Of a stretch of DNA of 43,420 bases, positions 32,620 to 41,128 are shown piece after piece. Source of the DNA: Campylobacteraceae bacterium (GTDB lineage: Bacteria; Campylobacterota; Campylobacteria; Campylobacterales; Sulfurospirillaceae); NCBI GenBank assembly GCA_027050775.1, contig JALUBH010000027.1:207640-251059 (forward strand). The letters are read 5' to 3'. The notes under the pieces are model-generated. The model did no database searches. It had not been told where the DNA came from and saw nothing but the letters and a program-made list of their open reading frames with translations. The position numbers and the translations under genes were made by a program. Numbering within the stretch: the stretch's first letter is position 1; the number at the start of each line of letters is the position of its first letter.

Positions 32620-34363
32620 AATTTCAAGAAGAAGCTTTGTAAAAGGTATGGTTGCAACATCCATACTAGCTTTAGGTAACGGGAAATTGAGTGCAAATAC
32701 TTTTGATAGTATAAGCTTAAAAAGATTGAAAAACAATATACCGGAGCTTAGCGGTAAAGAGTTTAATCTAAATATCGGTGAGAGTATAGTAAATTTCACT
32801 GGTTCACCCGCCATAGCTACAACTGTAAACAACTCTATATCAGGCCCCACTTTAAGATGGAGGGAGGGAGATGAAATCACAATCAATGTGACAAACAATC
32901 TAAAAGAAGATGCTTCCATACATTGGCACGGCATCATAATACCTACCCATATGGATGGGGTTCCGGGTATCAGTTTTCCAGGAATAAAACCGGGTGAAAC
33001 TTTTGTATATAAGTTTAAAGTTAAACAATACGGGACTTATTGGTATCATAGTCATTCAGGATTTCAGGAGCAGACCGGTGTTCACGGAGTGATTGTGATA
33101 GAACCCAAGAAACCAAATCCATACAAATATGATGTCGAACATATCGTAGGACTCTCCGACTGGTCGGATGAAAAACCAGCTTCCATCTATAGAAAACTAA
33201 AACTACAAGCAGACTACTACAATACAAACGAGCGAACTGTCGGAAACTTTTTTGAAGAAGTAAAAAAGAGAGGTTTTACAAAGGCTTTTGAGGCAAGAAA
33301 GATGTGGAATAGCATGGATATGAGCGATAGAGACCTCTCTGATGTTACAGGTGCAACTTATACATATTTGATGAATGGAAAGACACCTGCTACAAACTGG
33401 AAAGCTCTTTTTAAAGCAAACCAAAAAGTCCTACTTCGTTTTGTGAACACATCCGCTATGACTTTTTTTGATATAAGAATACCCGGACTGAAGATGACTG
33501 TGGTAGCAGCTGATGGAAACAATATACAACCTGTCACAGTTGATGAATTTAGGATGGGAGTTGCTGAAAGCTATGATGTTATAGTCGAGCCCAAAAATAA
33601 TCAATCTTACGCAATCTTTGCCCAAAGTCTAGAGCGTTCGGGATATGCAGTGGGATCTTTAACATATGACAAAAATGTTGCTGCTACTGTACCAAACATG
33701 GATAAGCCTCAAAACCTAACTATGGCCGATATGGGAATGAGTATGTCAGGGATGAATATGAACAAAAATTCCATGAAAAAGAGTATGGGCATGATGAACA
33801 AATCCGATATGAACATGAATAATGCAAATAGCAAGAAACCAATACCCATAACTCCGCTTGAAGAAGATTACAGTGGCGTAGGCACAACTACAAAAGCTAT
33901 ATCGCCTGAGTACAGACTAGATGACCCAGGAGTTGGGCTAAGAAACAATGGAAGAAGAGTCCTTACTTATGCAGATCTAAGGTCACTTGAGCCGACAACT
34001 CATGAAAGGTATCCCGATAGAGAAATTATCTTGCACTTAACAGGCAATATGGATAGATACATGTGGTCAATCAACGGTATAAAATATTCTGATGCAAAAC
34101 CTCTAAAATTTAAATATGGAGAGAGATTAAGGATCACATATATAAACGACACTATGATGAACCACCCTATGCACTTACATGGAATGTGGAGTGATGTAGA
34201 AACGGGGGACGATAATTTTTTACCTAGAAAACATACAGTTATTGTGCAGCCTGGCTCAAAGATAAGTTTTAGGGTAAATGTTGATGCAAAAGGATCATGG
34301 GCGTATCATTGTCATCTTCTTTACCATATGGGCGGCATGTTTAGAAAAGTGGAGGTAGTATAA
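32612..34363 (+). CDS. copA: CopA/PcoA-type periplasmic multicopper oxidase
   Basis: 583-residue exported oxidase with a Tat signal (MNKISRRSFVKGM). Three cupredoxin domains carry the four copper ligand groups: H104-W-H106, H146-S-H148, H518-P-M-H521-L-H523 and H566-C567-H568 with H572. It probably oxidises Cu(I) in the periplasm. Residues about 371-405 are a Met-rich segment (MADMGMSMSGMNMNKN and onward) that can bind copper. The type 1 site reads HCHLLYHMGGMF, one residue shorter between H572 and the following Met than in the PcoA/CopA sequences I recall. The stop overlaps the copB start (TAATG). Confidence 0.9.
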   Translation: MNKISRRSFVKGMVATSILALGNGKLSANTFDSISLKRLKNNIPELSGKEFNLNIGESIVNFTGSPAIATTVNNSISGPTLRWREGDEITINVTNNLKEDASIHWHGIIIPTHMDGVPGISFPGIKPGETFVYKFKVKQYGTYWYHSHSGFQEQTGVHGVIVIEPKKPNPYKYDVEHIVGLSDWSDEKPASIYRKLKLQADYYNTNERTVGNFFEEVKKRGFTKAFEARKMWNSMDMSDRDLSDVTGATYTYLMNGKTPATNWKALFKANQKVLLRFVNTSAMTFFDIRIPGLKMTVVAADGNNIQPVTVDEFRMGVAESYDVIVEPKNNQSYAIFAQSLERSGYAVGSLTYDKNVAATVPNMDKPQNLTMADMGMSMSGMNMNKNSMKKSMGMMNKSDMNMNNANSKKPIPITPLEEDYSGVGTTTKAISPEYRLDDPGVGLRNNGRRVLTYADLRSLEPTTHERYPDREIILHLTGNMDRYMWSINGIKYSDAKPLKFKYGERLRITYINDTMMNHPMHLHGMWSDVETGDDNFLPRKHTVIVQPGSKISFRVNVDAKGSWAYHCHLLYHMGGMFRKVEVV

Positions 34364-35061
34364 TGAAAAATTTAAAAATAAATAAATTGGTTAGTATTGG
34401 GTTTTTATGTACAGGTTTGGCAATAAATAGTTTTGCCGGAGGAAGTGATGATCCGCTATATACAAAACTTACTATGGACTCTTTGGAGCTACAAAATAAT
34501 AATGAACAATCTATAAAATATGATGGAAATATTTGGATTGGCTATGATATAAACAAGGTATATCTATACTCCGAGGGAGAAAAACCCAAAGATTCTTCGA
34601 TGAGCAGTGAAAGCCAGTTTGTTTTTTCTCATGCGATTAGCCCTAGGATGGATCTTCAAGTCGGTGTAGGTTATGACAAAACTCCACAAAACCATCAAAC
34701 ATGGGGAGTTCTTGCACTTAGTGGCATGATTCCTTATTTTATAGATACAAGAACAGCTCTTTTAGTAGGAGAAGACGGCAATATAGGTTTAAGAGTCTCT
34801 GCGGAGTACGAAGCGGTGATAACTCAAAAACTAATCTTAGTGCCAAATATATCGGCATATCTATATACCAAAGATACTCCAAAAGTAGATATAGGCAAAG
34901 GTTTATCAAATTTGACTTTAAATCTCAAACTCCAGTACAATATAACAAAACAGTTTTCTCCATACATAGGAGTTGAATGGAATAAAAACTACGGCAATAC
35001 TTATGACTTAGATCCGGTAGATGAAGTATATGCTATGGTAGGATTTAAGTTCTGGTTATAA
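34363..35061 (+). CDS. copB: CopB/PcoB-type outer-membrane copper resistance protein
   Basis: 232-residue outer-membrane beta-barrel protein with a signal peptide (cleaved near NSFAGG). CopB-like stretches are DGNIWIGYDINKVYLYSEGE, ESQFVFSHAISPRMDLQVGVGYD, LLVGEDGNIGLRVSAEYEAVI and the C-terminal terminal Trp-Leu after VGFKF. The Met/His-rich N-terminal extension found in many CopB proteins is absent. SD GGAGG precedes the ATG, which overlaps the copA stop. A strong terminator follows at 35077. Confidence 0.85.
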   Translation: MKNLKINKLVSIGFLCTGLAINSFAGGSDDPLYTKLTMDSLELQNNNEQSIKYDGNIWIGYDINKVYLYSEGEKPKDSSMSSESQFVFSHAISPRMDLQVGVGYDKTPQNHQTWGVLALSGMIPYFIDTRTALLVGEDGNIGLRVSAEYEAVITQKLILVPNISAYLYTKDTPKVDIGKGLSNLTLNLKLQYNITKQFSPYIGVEWNKNYGNTYDLDPVDEVYAMVGFKFWL

Positions 35062-35076
35062 ACCAAAAGATTATAG

Positions 35077-35120
35077 AACCAAGGGTTTTGGAAACCCTTG
35101 GTTTGAAGACTTTTTCTTTT
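35077..35120 (+). terminator. Intrinsic terminator of copAB
   Basis: AACCAAGGGTTT (35077-35088) and its perfect complement AAACCCTTGGTT (35092-35103) enclose a 3-base loop, followed by a T-rich tract (CTTTTTCTTTT). It separates copB from the convergent arsB and may work for both. Confidence 0.8.
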
Positions 35121-35135
35121 ACAATATTACCTCAT

Positions 35136-36386
35136 CTATAAACCTAAAAGTGCTATAAAAAGAACGGGTATAGTTATAACTATGCCTACCCTCATATACT
35201 CTCCCCAACCTATATGAACTCCTTTTTTTGCCAGTACATGTAGCCAAAGAAGAGTAGCAAGTGAGCCTATAGGAGTCATTTTTGGCCCCAAATTGCTTCC
35301 TAAGATATTTGCATAGGCTAAAAATGTATCTCCGGTTTTATCTATAGCTATATCCATAATCATAATAGTCGGCATATTATTCATAACTGCGCTTAAAGTA
35401 GCACTTATAAAACCTGTTGCCATAATATATACCTGATGGCCATAAGGTTTTATACTCAACAAAAGCTTACTTATGTCATCAGTCAAACCGCCATTTTTTA
35501 AACCATAAACAACGATATATAGCCCTATACTAAACCAGACAATCTGCCAAGGAGCTGTTTTGATGACATTTAGAGGTTTTACTGCCTTAAAATATGAAGC
35601 AAACATTAAAAATATAAATGCACCTCCAAGAGCAAATATTGAAACCGGCACATGATATATATCTCCTATAAAATATCCTATCATCAAAAGAGTTAAGAAA
35701 TACCAACTAAGTTTAAACATGGTTTGATTTTTTATAACGGTTGAGGCCTCAGGAAGCAAACTTATATCTACTCTTTTGGGTATTGATTTTCTAAAATATA
35801 TAAATAGAGCCGAGATAGAGGCCACGATAGAAAGAAGATTTGGAAAAAACATGTTTTTGGCATACTCTAAAAAGCCTATATGAAAATAATCTGCTGTCAA
35901 AATATTTGTCAAATTTGAGATAACAAGTGGATTTGATGCACTATCGCCAATAAAACCACCTGCCATCAAAAAGGCAAAAATCGCCAACTTATCCATCTTT
36001 AAATACTTCATTTTTGCGAGCATTATCGGTGTGAGTATAAGTGCCGCTCCATCATTCGCAAAAAAGGCTGCCACGACCGCTCCTAAAAGTAAAATGTTTA
36101 CAAACATCCACCTACCGTCACCACCGCTTAATTGTGCCATTTTTATAGCACTCCATTCAAAAAAACCTATCTCATCAAGCACCATAGAGAGAATAATAAT
36201 ACCAATAAATGCTAAAGTAGCATCCCAAACGATAGAGATGACAACCTCCACATCACTTAAACCAACAACACCTGCCAAAAGTGCAACAACTGCACCAATA
36301 ACGGCAGTTGTTCCTATGGATAGCCCTTTTGGTTGCCATATGACAAATAGTAGCGTTATGGTAAATATCACGCCCGGAAGTATCAA
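35136..36386 (-). CDS. arsB: ArsB arsenite efflux permease
   Basis: 416-residue inner-membrane arsenite/antimonite exporter with about eleven to twelve hydrophobic segments. ArsB/NhaD-type stretches: SIVWDATLAFIGIIILSMVL, FFANDGAALILTPIMLAKM, GGFIGDSASNPLVISNLTN, AVMNNMPTIMIMDIAI and ANILGSNLGPKMTPIGSLAT. The start is TTG overlapping the arsC stop (TTGA); an in-frame GTG five codons later is an alternative. Last gene of arsRCB, no arsA ATPase is present, so it probably works on membrane potential alone. Confidence 0.9.
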   Translation of the reverse strand: MILPGVIFTITLLFVIWQPKGLSIGTTAVIGAVVALLAGVVGLSDVEVVISIVWDATLAFIGIIILSMVLDEIGFFEWSAIKMAQLSGGDGRWMFVNILLLGAVVAAFFANDGAALILTPIMLAKMKYLKMDKLAIFAFLMAGGFIGDSASNPLVISNLTNILTADYFHIGFLEYAKNMFFPNLLSIVASISALFIYFRKSIPKRVDISLLPEASTVIKNQTMFKLSWYFLTLLMIGYFIGDIYHVPVSIFALGGAFIFLMFASYFKAVKPLNVIKTAPWQIVWFSIGLYIVVYGLKNGGLTDDISKLLLSIKPYGHQVYIMATGFISATLSAVMNNMPTIMIMDIAIDKTGDTFLAYANILGSNLGPKMTPIGSLATLLWLHVLAKKGVHIGWGEYMRVGIVITIPVLFIALLGL

Positions 36387-36784
36387 CTTAGTGCCTCTTT
36401 CACTTTTGGCAAAAGCTCTTTTTGTATATCTTGGTATGTTTTTTCAAACTCACTGTACTCTTTTCCATCGGGATCGGTAAAACTTACATGTATCTTCTTA
36501 TAGGGCTTTGGAAACATTGGGCAAGTCTCTTTTGCATTATCACAAACTGTTACTACCAAATCAAACTCTATATCTATAACCTCATCCAGATTTTTTGAGT
36601 GATAACTCTCATCCCAAGCATCATACTTTTGCAAAACTTTTTTTGCATTGGGATTTACATGCCCACTTGGTTTCACACCACAACTAAAAGCACTAATACT
36701 CTCTAAATATCTGTTTATCAAAGCTTCACCCATGATACTTCTACAACTGTTACCCGTACACATTACTAGCACTTTTTTATTCAT
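36383..36784 (-). CDS. arsC: Thioredoxin-coupled arsenate reductase ArsC
   Basis: 133-residue cytoplasmic enzyme of the low-molecular-weight phosphatase fold that reduces arsenate to arsenite for export by ArsB. The phosphate loop is MCTGNSCRS with C9 and C14. C81 and C88 (CDNAKETC) complete the redox relay of the thioredoxin-dependent type. Its ATG overlaps the arsR stop by 8 bases and its stop overlaps the arsB start. Confidence 0.93.
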   Translation of the reverse strand: MNKKVLVMCTGNSCRSIMGEALINRYLESISAFSCGVKPSGHVNPNAKKVLQKYDAWDESYHSKNLDEVIDIEFDLVVTVCDNAKETCPMFPKPYKKIHVSFTDPDGKEYSEFEKTYQDIQKELLPKVKEALS

Positions 36785-37088
36785 TTTTACACCCTGTATT
36801 AAATTTTGGTATATCTAAGTCTAAAAAACTTATCTCTTGTAATATACTTTGTCTAAATCTATCTAGCGGCATTCTAATACTATAATATGCCCATCGGCCT
36901 CTTCTATCCACCTTTAAAAATCCTGCATTTTTTAGGATTTTTAAATGCCTTGATATACGAGATTGAATCATACCAAATGAGTTTTCTATATCACATACAC
37001 ATACTTCGCCGATTGTATCTATGAATCTTAAAATCTTAAGTCTTGTTTCATCATTTATGGCACCGATTGTATTTAAAAAATTCTCCAT
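36777..37088 (-). CDS. arsR: ArsR-family metalloregulatory repressor
   Basis: 103-residue winged-helix repressor. C30 and C32 in GEVCVCDIENSFG are the classic As(III)/Sb(III) ligands of the DNA-recognition helix region, and a further Cys near the C-terminus (FNTGCKNE) may assist. The helix-turn-helix reads SFGMIQSRISRHLKILKNAG. ATG at 37088 follows AGGAAAAGC. It heads the ars operon and faces a palindromic operator at 37120-37145. Confidence 0.92.
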   Translation of the reverse strand: MENFLNTIGAINDETRLKILRFIDTIGEVCVCDIENSFGMIQSRISRHLKILKNAGFLKVDRRGRWAYYSIRMPLDRFRQSILQEISFLDLDIPKFNTGCKNE

Positions 37089-37119
37089 TGCTTTTCCTAA
37101 TGTAGATTTATTTTAACAT

Positions 37120-37145
37120 CATATATCAAGATATATTAATATATG
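37120..37145. promoter_or_regulatory. Probable ArsR operator
   Basis: Near-perfect 26-bp palindrome: CATATATCAAGAT (37120-37132) facing ATATTAATATATG (37133-37145), 11 of 13 positions complementary. It lies 32 bases before the arsR start and between arsR and the divergent desulforubrerythrin gene. Its ATATATCAAGATAT core recurs in the CDF promoter. Confidence 0.65.
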
Positions 37146-37205
37146 CTTATAAAAAGGGTTTATTAACAGATATTTAATTATTTGCATAAATGCTAATTTT
37201 TCCTA

Positions 37206-37234
37206 TTGACATATTATTTTTATTAAGTTATACT
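37206..37234 (+). promoter_or_regulatory. Near-consensus sigma70 promoter of the desulforubrerythrin gene
   Basis: TTGACA (37206-37211), 17 bases, TATACT (37229-37234), followed by a leader of about 25 bases containing AAAGGA before the ATG at 37265. It is among the best sigma70 matches in the window, implying high expression. A small inverted repeat GCATAAATGC (37182-37191) lies upstream. Confidence 0.75.
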
Positions 37235-37264
37235 TCCTCTATCAAATTACAAAGGATATATCCC

Positions 37265-37924
37265 ATGAGACAGTATGAAACTTACAAGTGCGCTAAATGC
37301 GGAAATATAATAGAAGTTCAAAATGTAGGTGGCGGTACGCTTGTGTGCTGCGGTGAAGAGATGAAGATGGTTACTGAAAACCTAACTGCGGTAAATCTAA
37401 TGAAAGCATTCGCAGGAGAATCTCAAGCTAGAAATAGGTATGAATATTTTGCAAAAGTTGCGCAAAAAGAGGGATTAAGAGATATTGCAGCTCACTTCCA
37501 AAGAGCAGCAAACAATGAAAAAACTCATGCAAAACTTGAGTTAAAATTATATAACAAAATGATTCATAATCTAGAAGATGGTTTTGGTGATACAAAAACG
37601 AATCTTCAAATGGCGGTAAATGGAGAAAATTATGAAAATACAACTATGTATCCAGATTTTGAGGCAGTTGCAAGAGCAGAAGGTTATAAAGATGCAGCAA
37701 CTCTCTTTAAGGGCATAGGCAAGGTTGAAGTTGAACATGAAAAGATGTATAAAATGCTTCTTGCAAGGCTAGAAAATGGGGAAGAGTTTCTAAGTGAAGA
37801 TGGCGAGGAAGCTTGGATTTGTGAAGTCTGCGGACATATCCATTATGGCAAAAAACCACCTAAAATTTGCCCTGTTTGCAAGCATCCACAAGAGTACCAA
37901 TCAAGACTAATTGAACCAAAATAA
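37265..37924 (+). CDS. Desulforubrerythrin (peroxide-reducing non-heme iron protein)
   Basis: 219-residue cytoplasmic protein with three iron modules. Residues 1-33 are a desulforedoxin-type FeS4 centre (C9, C12, C28, C29). Residues about 40-175 are a ferritin-like diiron domain ([40 protein letters not shown]). Residues about 180-219 are a rubredoxin centre (ICEVCGH and CPVCKHP). This three-part layout is that of the desulforubrerythrin described from Campylobacter jejuni, thought to reduce hydrogen peroxide. The ATG at 37265 is chosen by AAAGGA and by the N-terminal domain; an upstream in-frame start would add 25 unrelated residues. A strong promoter precedes it and a bidirectional terminator follows. 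Confidence 0.93.
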   Translation: MRQYETYKCAKCGNIIEVQNVGGGTLVCCGEEMKMVTENLTAVNLMKAFAGESQARNRYEYFAKVAQKEGLRDIAAHFQRAANNEKTHAKLELKLYNKMIHNLEDGFGDTKTNLQMAVNGENYENTTMYPDFEAVARAEGYKDAATLFKGIGKVEVEHEKMYKMLLARLENGEEFLSEDGEEAWICEVCGHIHYGKKPPKICPVCKHPQEYQSRLIEPK

Positions 37925-37927
37925 TAA

Positions 37928-37949
37928 AAAGGGGTCTTTGAACCCCTTT
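37928..37949. terminator. Bidirectional terminator between desulforubrerythrin and glnB
   Basis: AAAGGGGT (37928-37935) pairs with ACCCCTTT (37942-37949) around a 6-base loop. The minus strand continues with TTTTTATTAT and the plus strand with TTTAAATATTTAT, matching the convergent genes on each side. Confidence 0.75.
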
Positions 37950-37955
37950 AAATAT

Positions 37956-38312
<357 letters not shown>

Positions 38313-38331
38313 TTATCTTGTTCATTGTATC

Positions 38332-38865
38332 CTATTTTTCATTAAGAATTTTAGCTTTTATGATATACTGCTTTGAGATTGGTCTATTTTGTGCGTTTAC
38401 GGGAGTGTATTCAATTTTCTTTACTGCTTTGAAACCCTTTATGACTCTGCCAAATATTGTATATCCTCCATTTAGCCAAGGGGTTGGTACTGTTGTTATA
38501 AAAAATTGACTGCCGTTTGTATTTTTTCCTCTGTTTGCCATGGCAAGATAAAAAGGTTTATTAAATATAACATTTGGCTTAAATTCATCCTTAAAAGGCT
38601 TGCCCCAGATAGATTTACCGCCTCTTCCTGTTCCTGTAGGATCTCCGCTTTGAATCATAAAATTCTTTATAACCCTGTGAAAAATTACCCCGTCATAGTA
38701 ACCCCTCTTCACCAGAGTTTCAAAGTTTAGACATGTCTTGGGAGCTATTTTTGGAAAAAGTTGCAACTCTATATCACCTTGATTAGTCTGTAAAACTACT
38801 ATATTTTTTCCCGCAAACAAAAGCGATGAAAACAACACCACCACAAATAATATCTTCTTAATCAT
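38332..38865 (-). CDS. Periplasmic cyclophilin-type peptidyl-prolyl isomerase
   Basis: 177-residue folding catalyst with a signal peptide (cut after SSLLFAG). Cyclophilin signatures are YYDGVIFHRVIKNFMIQSGD, GTGRGGKSIWGKPFKDEF, LAMANRGKNTNGSQFFITT and PWLNGGYTIFGRV, keeping the catalytic Arg and the Phe/Gln residues. SD AAAGGG. The ATG overlaps the stop of the response regulator by 4 bases, so it is translated with the LivK-like sensor operon. Confidence 0.92.
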   Translation of the reverse strand: MIKKILFVVVLFSSLLFAGKNIVVLQTNQGDIELQLFPKIAPKTCLNFETLVKRGYYDGVIFHRVIKNFMIQSGDPTGTGRGGKSIWGKPFKDEFKPNVIFNKPFYLAMANRGKNTNGSQFFITTVPTPWLNGGYTIFGRVIKGFKAVKKIEYTPVNAQNRPISKQYIIKAKILNEK

Positions 38866-39524
38866 ACATTACCCTTTATTAGTTTATTATTTTTAAATTT
38901 ATACATTTTATTTTTCAATTTCTCTAGCATTCCTACTTGTATGAGCTGTTTAAACATACCTACAACTGTCGGTTTGCTTACTCCTATACTGTCCATAATC
39001 TCTTGATAGGAGCCATGGAAAATATTTTCTTCATCCAGATTATTTATGATATATCTTAGTATCTCTATCTTTTTACCACCAATCAATGCTGCTAATCCCT
39101 CTACTATAAAAGAGCAGTCTTCTAACTCTTTTTTTTGCACGATAGGAAGCATTATATTATATATCGCATCTATCAACTCTCTTACATTTATAGGTTTCAT
39201 TATAAATCCCTCGACTCTTAAGCGAATAGCATCTATAAGATGCTCACTCTCCGTAAAAGCTGTAGTGATGATAGCAGGTATCTCTTTTTTATGCTCAAAC
39301 CTTAACTTTTTAAGCATATCAATGCCATTTAAGTTCGGCATTATTATATCTGTTATTATCAAATCTACATTGTTATTTAGTGCTATCTCCAAACCCTCTT
39401 GCCCATCGTTTGCGACTATAATTTCTTTTACAAAATCACCAAGTATCATCTTTGTTTGTTTTTGAGCTGAAAGCTCATCTTCAACATACAAAACAACTAT
39501 GTCTTTAAGACTGTTGAAATCCAT
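38862..39524 (-). CDS. Response regulator with atypical winged-helix output domain
   Basis: 220-residue regulator. The receiver (about 8-125) has E15/D16 and phosphoacceptor D59 in LIITDIIMPNLNG, with TTAFT and MKPINVRELI. The output domain (about 145-215) is a short winged helix (SYQEIMDSIGVSKPTVVGMF) closer to MarR/Crp- or RepL-like modules than to OmpR, NarL or NtrC outputs. ATG at 39524 is preferred to an upstream in-frame start because AGGAGG lies 6 bases before it, within the last codons of the kinase gene, which ends 2 bases earlier. Confidence 0.85.
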   Translation of the reverse strand: MDFNSLKDIVVLYVEDELSAQKQTKMILGDFVKEIIVANDGQEGLEIALNNNVDLIITDIIMPNLNGIDMLKKLRFEHKKEIPAIITTAFTESEHLIDAIRLRVEGFIMKPINVRELIDAIYNIMLPIVQKKELEDCSFIVEGLAALIGGKKIEILRYIINNLDEENIFHGSYQEIMDSIGVSKPTVVGMFKQLIQVGMLEKLKNKMYKFKNNKLIKGNV

Positions 39525-39526
39525 CT

Positions 39527-41128
39527 TTACCCTCCTAGTGGTAATGTTATTTTCATTTTTGTACAATTTTTATAAAACCCATCTTCTTTGAAGGAATAAG
39601 AGCAATTTTGTGCTATTATCTCACCTTCCATCTGATTTTCTATTATCTGCTCAGACATATAAAGCCCAATTCCTGTGCCTGTCGATTTATGCTTTGTAGT
39701 AAAATATGGCTCAAACACCCTGTCAATCACATCTTCTTTTATGCCTCCGCCATTATCATACACTTCTATATAACCGTTTAGAGCGTCACTATATATGACT
39801 ACTTCGATCAATTTAATTTTTGGATCTTTTTCAACTAGAGCATCTTTTGAATTAGAAAATAGATTTATAATCACTTGAGAAAATTCATTTGGATAACCAA
39901 AAATTTTAAAATCATCTTTACAAATTATATCGATATGGATACCATATTTTTTAAAATATACTCTAAATATCTCTGCACTCTTTTTTATATTATTTTCTAT
40001 GCTAAACAATTTTGTTTTTTTATTGGGATTGAAAAAATTTCTAAAATCATCTATGGTTTTTGACATATTTTCAGCCAATAGCGCACCCTCTTTGACCTGA
40101 GCATCTATGAACTCGTCATCCAATTCCACCCCTAGCATCCTTTTTGTTTGAAAGCTTTGTATAATCAAGCTTAGAGCGTTTAGGGGTTGCCGCCACTGGT
40201 GGGCTATATTGCCTATCATCTCTCCCATAGCAGCTAAACGCGATTGTCGAAACATGATTTCATCTTTTTTACGGCTTTTTTGAACCTCTTGCTTGATTTT
40301 AATTTCAAGATTTCTATTTAACTCTTGCAGCTCCTTTGTCTTCTCTTCTACCCTATTTTCCAGATTATTGTGCAAAACTCTTATATTTTGCAATATAACA
40401 AAGGCTATAAGTGCTGCAAATGATATAGTACCGATTGTTCCTGCAACTACCCATTCAAATGTATTGTCATATACTTTATCTGTACTCTCTTTTCCTTTTT
40501 TTGATGCTTCCAGATTTATATTTATAAGTTGCGTCAAATCAATATTTATAGAGTAAACCGTTGGATAAAGTTGGTTTTGTATCATGGCATATACGGTCTG
40601 TTTTTCATTTTGCCTATAGAGTTTAAACATACTGTTCAATATATTATCAACAAAATCAATTTTTTGTTCTATCTTATTGGCAAGCTCTTTTTCATCACTA
40701 TACTCTGGTGTATTTTTGACTTTTTTCGAGACGAGTCCCCATGACCTGAAAAATTTAATCAAAAGATCACTATCATCTATCTTAAAACTTTGCTTATATT
40801 CCCCCCAATCATCCCGTATAAGGTCTTGAGCTAGCAATATAACATTTTTCCCTTGTTTGAATGTGATATTGTTTTTTTCTATGTCCCTTAGAGTATCTAA
40901 AATATTTACACTATATAAATCTTTCAACTTTTCTAATCTGATTACAGGCAACATTCTTTTGTTGTACAAAATGTTAAAATTATTTCTCATTCTACTTAAA
41001 CCTATATGTGAAAAACTACCGATAAAAAGCATACCCACGAGCATCACTAAAAAAAGCAGAGTTGTTTTTTTTGCTATAGTCATATTGTCTATGGCTTTTA
41101 TCAACTTTACTATGGGACTATTTTTCAT
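39527..41128 (-). CDS. Sensor histidine kinase with four-helix-bundle periplasmic domain
   Basis: 533-residue membrane kinase. Segment 1 (about 22-42), helical periplasmic domain (about 43-208), segment 2 (about 210-232), a long coiled coil (about 235-290), phosphoacceptor H310 in GNIAHQWRQPLNAL and a C-terminal ATPase domain (INLFSNSKDAL, DNGGGI, STGTGIGLYMSEQII). It is of the same subfamily as the kinase at 5960-7657. The start overlaps the binding-protein gene by 11 bases, and the regulator follows after 2 bases. Confidence 0.88.
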   Translation of the reverse strand: MKNSPIVKLIKAIDNMTIAKKTTLLFLVMLVGMLFIGSFSHIGLSRMRNNFNILYNKRMLPVIRLEKLKDLYSVNILDTLRDIEKNNITFKQGKNVILLAQDLIRDDWGEYKQSFKIDDSDLLIKFFRSWGLVSKKVKNTPEYSDEKELANKIEQKIDFVDNILNSMFKLYRQNEKQTVYAMIQNQLYPTVYSINIDLTQLININLEASKKGKESTDKVYDNTFEWVVAGTIGTISFAALIAFVILQNIRVLHNNLENRVEEKTKELQELNRNLEIKIKQEVQKSRKKDEIMFRQSRLAAMGEMIGNIAHQWRQPLNALSLIIQSFQTKRMLGVELDDEFIDAQVKEGALLAENMSKTIDDFRNFFNPNKKTKLFSIENNIKKSAEIFRVYFKKYGIHIDIICKDDFKIFGYPNEFSQVIINLFSNSKDALVEKDPKIKLIEVVIYSDALNGYIEVYDNGGGIKEDVIDRVFEPYFTTKHKSTGTGIGLYMSEQIIENQMEGEIIAQNCSYSFKEDGFYKNCTKMKITLPLGG

